A stretch of DNA of 32,070 nucleotides from Sediminispirochaeta sp. (GTDB lineage: Bacteria > Spirochaetota > Spirochaetia > B11-G9). Of this stretch, positions 31,663 through 32,070 are shown piece after piece. A model generated the notes under the pieces. The model had not been told where the DNA came from. It worked only from the letters and a program-made list of their open reading frames with translations, and searched no databases. Made by a program: the position numbers and the translations under genes. Every line of letters begins with the position of its first letter. Positions within the stretch are counted from its first letter, which is position 1. The DNA is taken from assembly GCA_024763455.1 (NCBI GenBank), contig JANTFL010000020.1, positions 1 to 32,070 on the forward strand, given 5' to 3'.

Positions 31663-32043
31663 ATGTATAAACTATGTTTTAAAAGAAAATTTGTTGCAAG
31701 ACATTTCCTCATTGGAGGTGACTGGGGTGATGAAAATAAGCCCCATTCACATTCATATGAACTTGAACTCCGCCTTTTTGGGAATTCTCTTGACCGGCAT
31801 AACTATTTGGTTGATCTTGTTCTTGTTGAGAAATCCTTAGATAATGTAGTAGCACTATTTGAAGACAAGTTATTAAATAATTTACCCAGCTTTAATAAGA
31901 CTAATCCCTCTCTGGAGCTCTTCAGCAGAATACTTGCTGAGAAAATAGCTGAGACTATTACTGGTGATACTCTCACACATATAGAAGTAAGGCTTTGGGA
32001 AAATGACTTTGCGTGGGCTTCATGGGAACAAGCGGTAAAATGA
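31663..32043 (+). CDS. PTPS/QueD-family protein lacking catalytic triad
   Basis: A 126-residue tunnel-fold protein. Zinc-binding histidines are kept: H14 in ARHFL, and H28 and H30 in KPHSHSYELEL. The glutamate that anchors the pterin is also plausibly kept (E113 in RLWEND). However, the Cys normally just before H-G-H is replaced (GDENKPHSH), and the Asp-His pair expected before LLN reads FEDKLLN. The Cys-Asp-His triad of PTPS and QueD is therefore gone, arguing for different or lost catalysis. AGGTG lies before ATG 31663. It overlaps the next gene by four bases. Member of the ribA-like operon. Confidence 0.85.
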   Translation: MYKLCFKRKFVARHFLIGGDWGDENKPHSHSYELELRLFGNSLDRHNYLVDLVLVEKSLDNVVALFEDKLLNNLPSFNKTNPSLELFSRILAEKIAETITGDTLTHIEVRLWENDFAWASWEQAVK

Positions 32044-32070
32044 GAGTAGCCTTTATCCTTTACGGGGAAG
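32040..32070 (+). CDS. Start of a further operon gene, probable GT4 glycosyltransferase
   Basis: ATG 32040 overlaps the PTPS-like stop (ATGA). The ten codons visible read MRVAFILYGE, the typical first beta-strand and turn of GT-B group 1 glycosyltransferases. Only 31 bases are present, so the family call is a guess from a short motif; that a gene starts here is well supported by the coupling pattern of the operon. Confidence 0.45.
   Translation, partial: MRVAFILYGE

Overview
The window looks like a chromosomal stretch of a free-living, carbohydrate-degrading bacterium, most likely a spirochaete (Spirochaetota). This rests on several features together: solute-binding proteins whose signal peptides end in the FAGGRQEQ style without a lipobox cysteine, a CheX-type phosphatase beside a 7TM sensor kinase and a class III cyclase, moderately AT-rich DNA, and two sugar ABC importers without their own ATPase. 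This is inference; there is no rRNA or marker gene here.

Layout. (1) 1-2545, minus strand: a Cys-type sulfatase running off the left edge, an AraC regulator just upstream of it, and an SGNH/GDSL esterase. (2) 2741-10563, plus strand: a NarL-type two-component pair (kinase and regulator overlapping), then a sugar importer (binding protein and two permeases), a second sulfatase and a GH4 glycosidase. It reads as sense, import, desulfate, cleave for a sulfated or uronic-acid-containing glycan. (3) 10564-about 11760: a decayed IS21-family element. (4) 12192-19497, plus strand: a near-consensus promoter overlapped by a perfect 16-bp palindrome drives a Gfo/Idh/MocA oxidoreductase, a LacI regulator (probable owner of that operator), a second importer, a small unknown gene and a DUF3604 PHP-like metallohydrolase. 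(5) 19498-23047: a gene graveyard with an AraC fragment copied from the gene at 937-1821, a GC-rich hairpin element, the C-terminal halves of a GH9 and a GH2 enzyme, an integron attC-like hairpin, an intact IS91-family transposase and a 40-bp tandem duplication. (6) 23048-27691, minus strand: a signalling operon of a pseudo-receiver adenylate cyclase, CheY, CheX and an 893-residue 7TM sensor fused to a CheA-like Hpt/ATPase core. (7) 27900-29154: a flavoprotein disulfide-reductase pseudogene. (8) 29274 to the right edge, plus strand: a tight operon of GTP cyclohydrolase II, a stand-alone RibD-type reductase, a zinc-less MDR dehydrogenase, a PTPS/QueD paralogue lacking the catalytic triad, and the first codons of what looks like a glycosyltransferase.

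The last operon is the best candidate for an undescribed system. It starts from GTP with riboflavin-like chemistry, but nothing in view completes riboflavin; instead it adds a dehydrogenase, a pterin-synthase-fold protein and apparently a glycosyltransferase. A glycosylated pyrimidine or pterin small molecule is the simplest reading.
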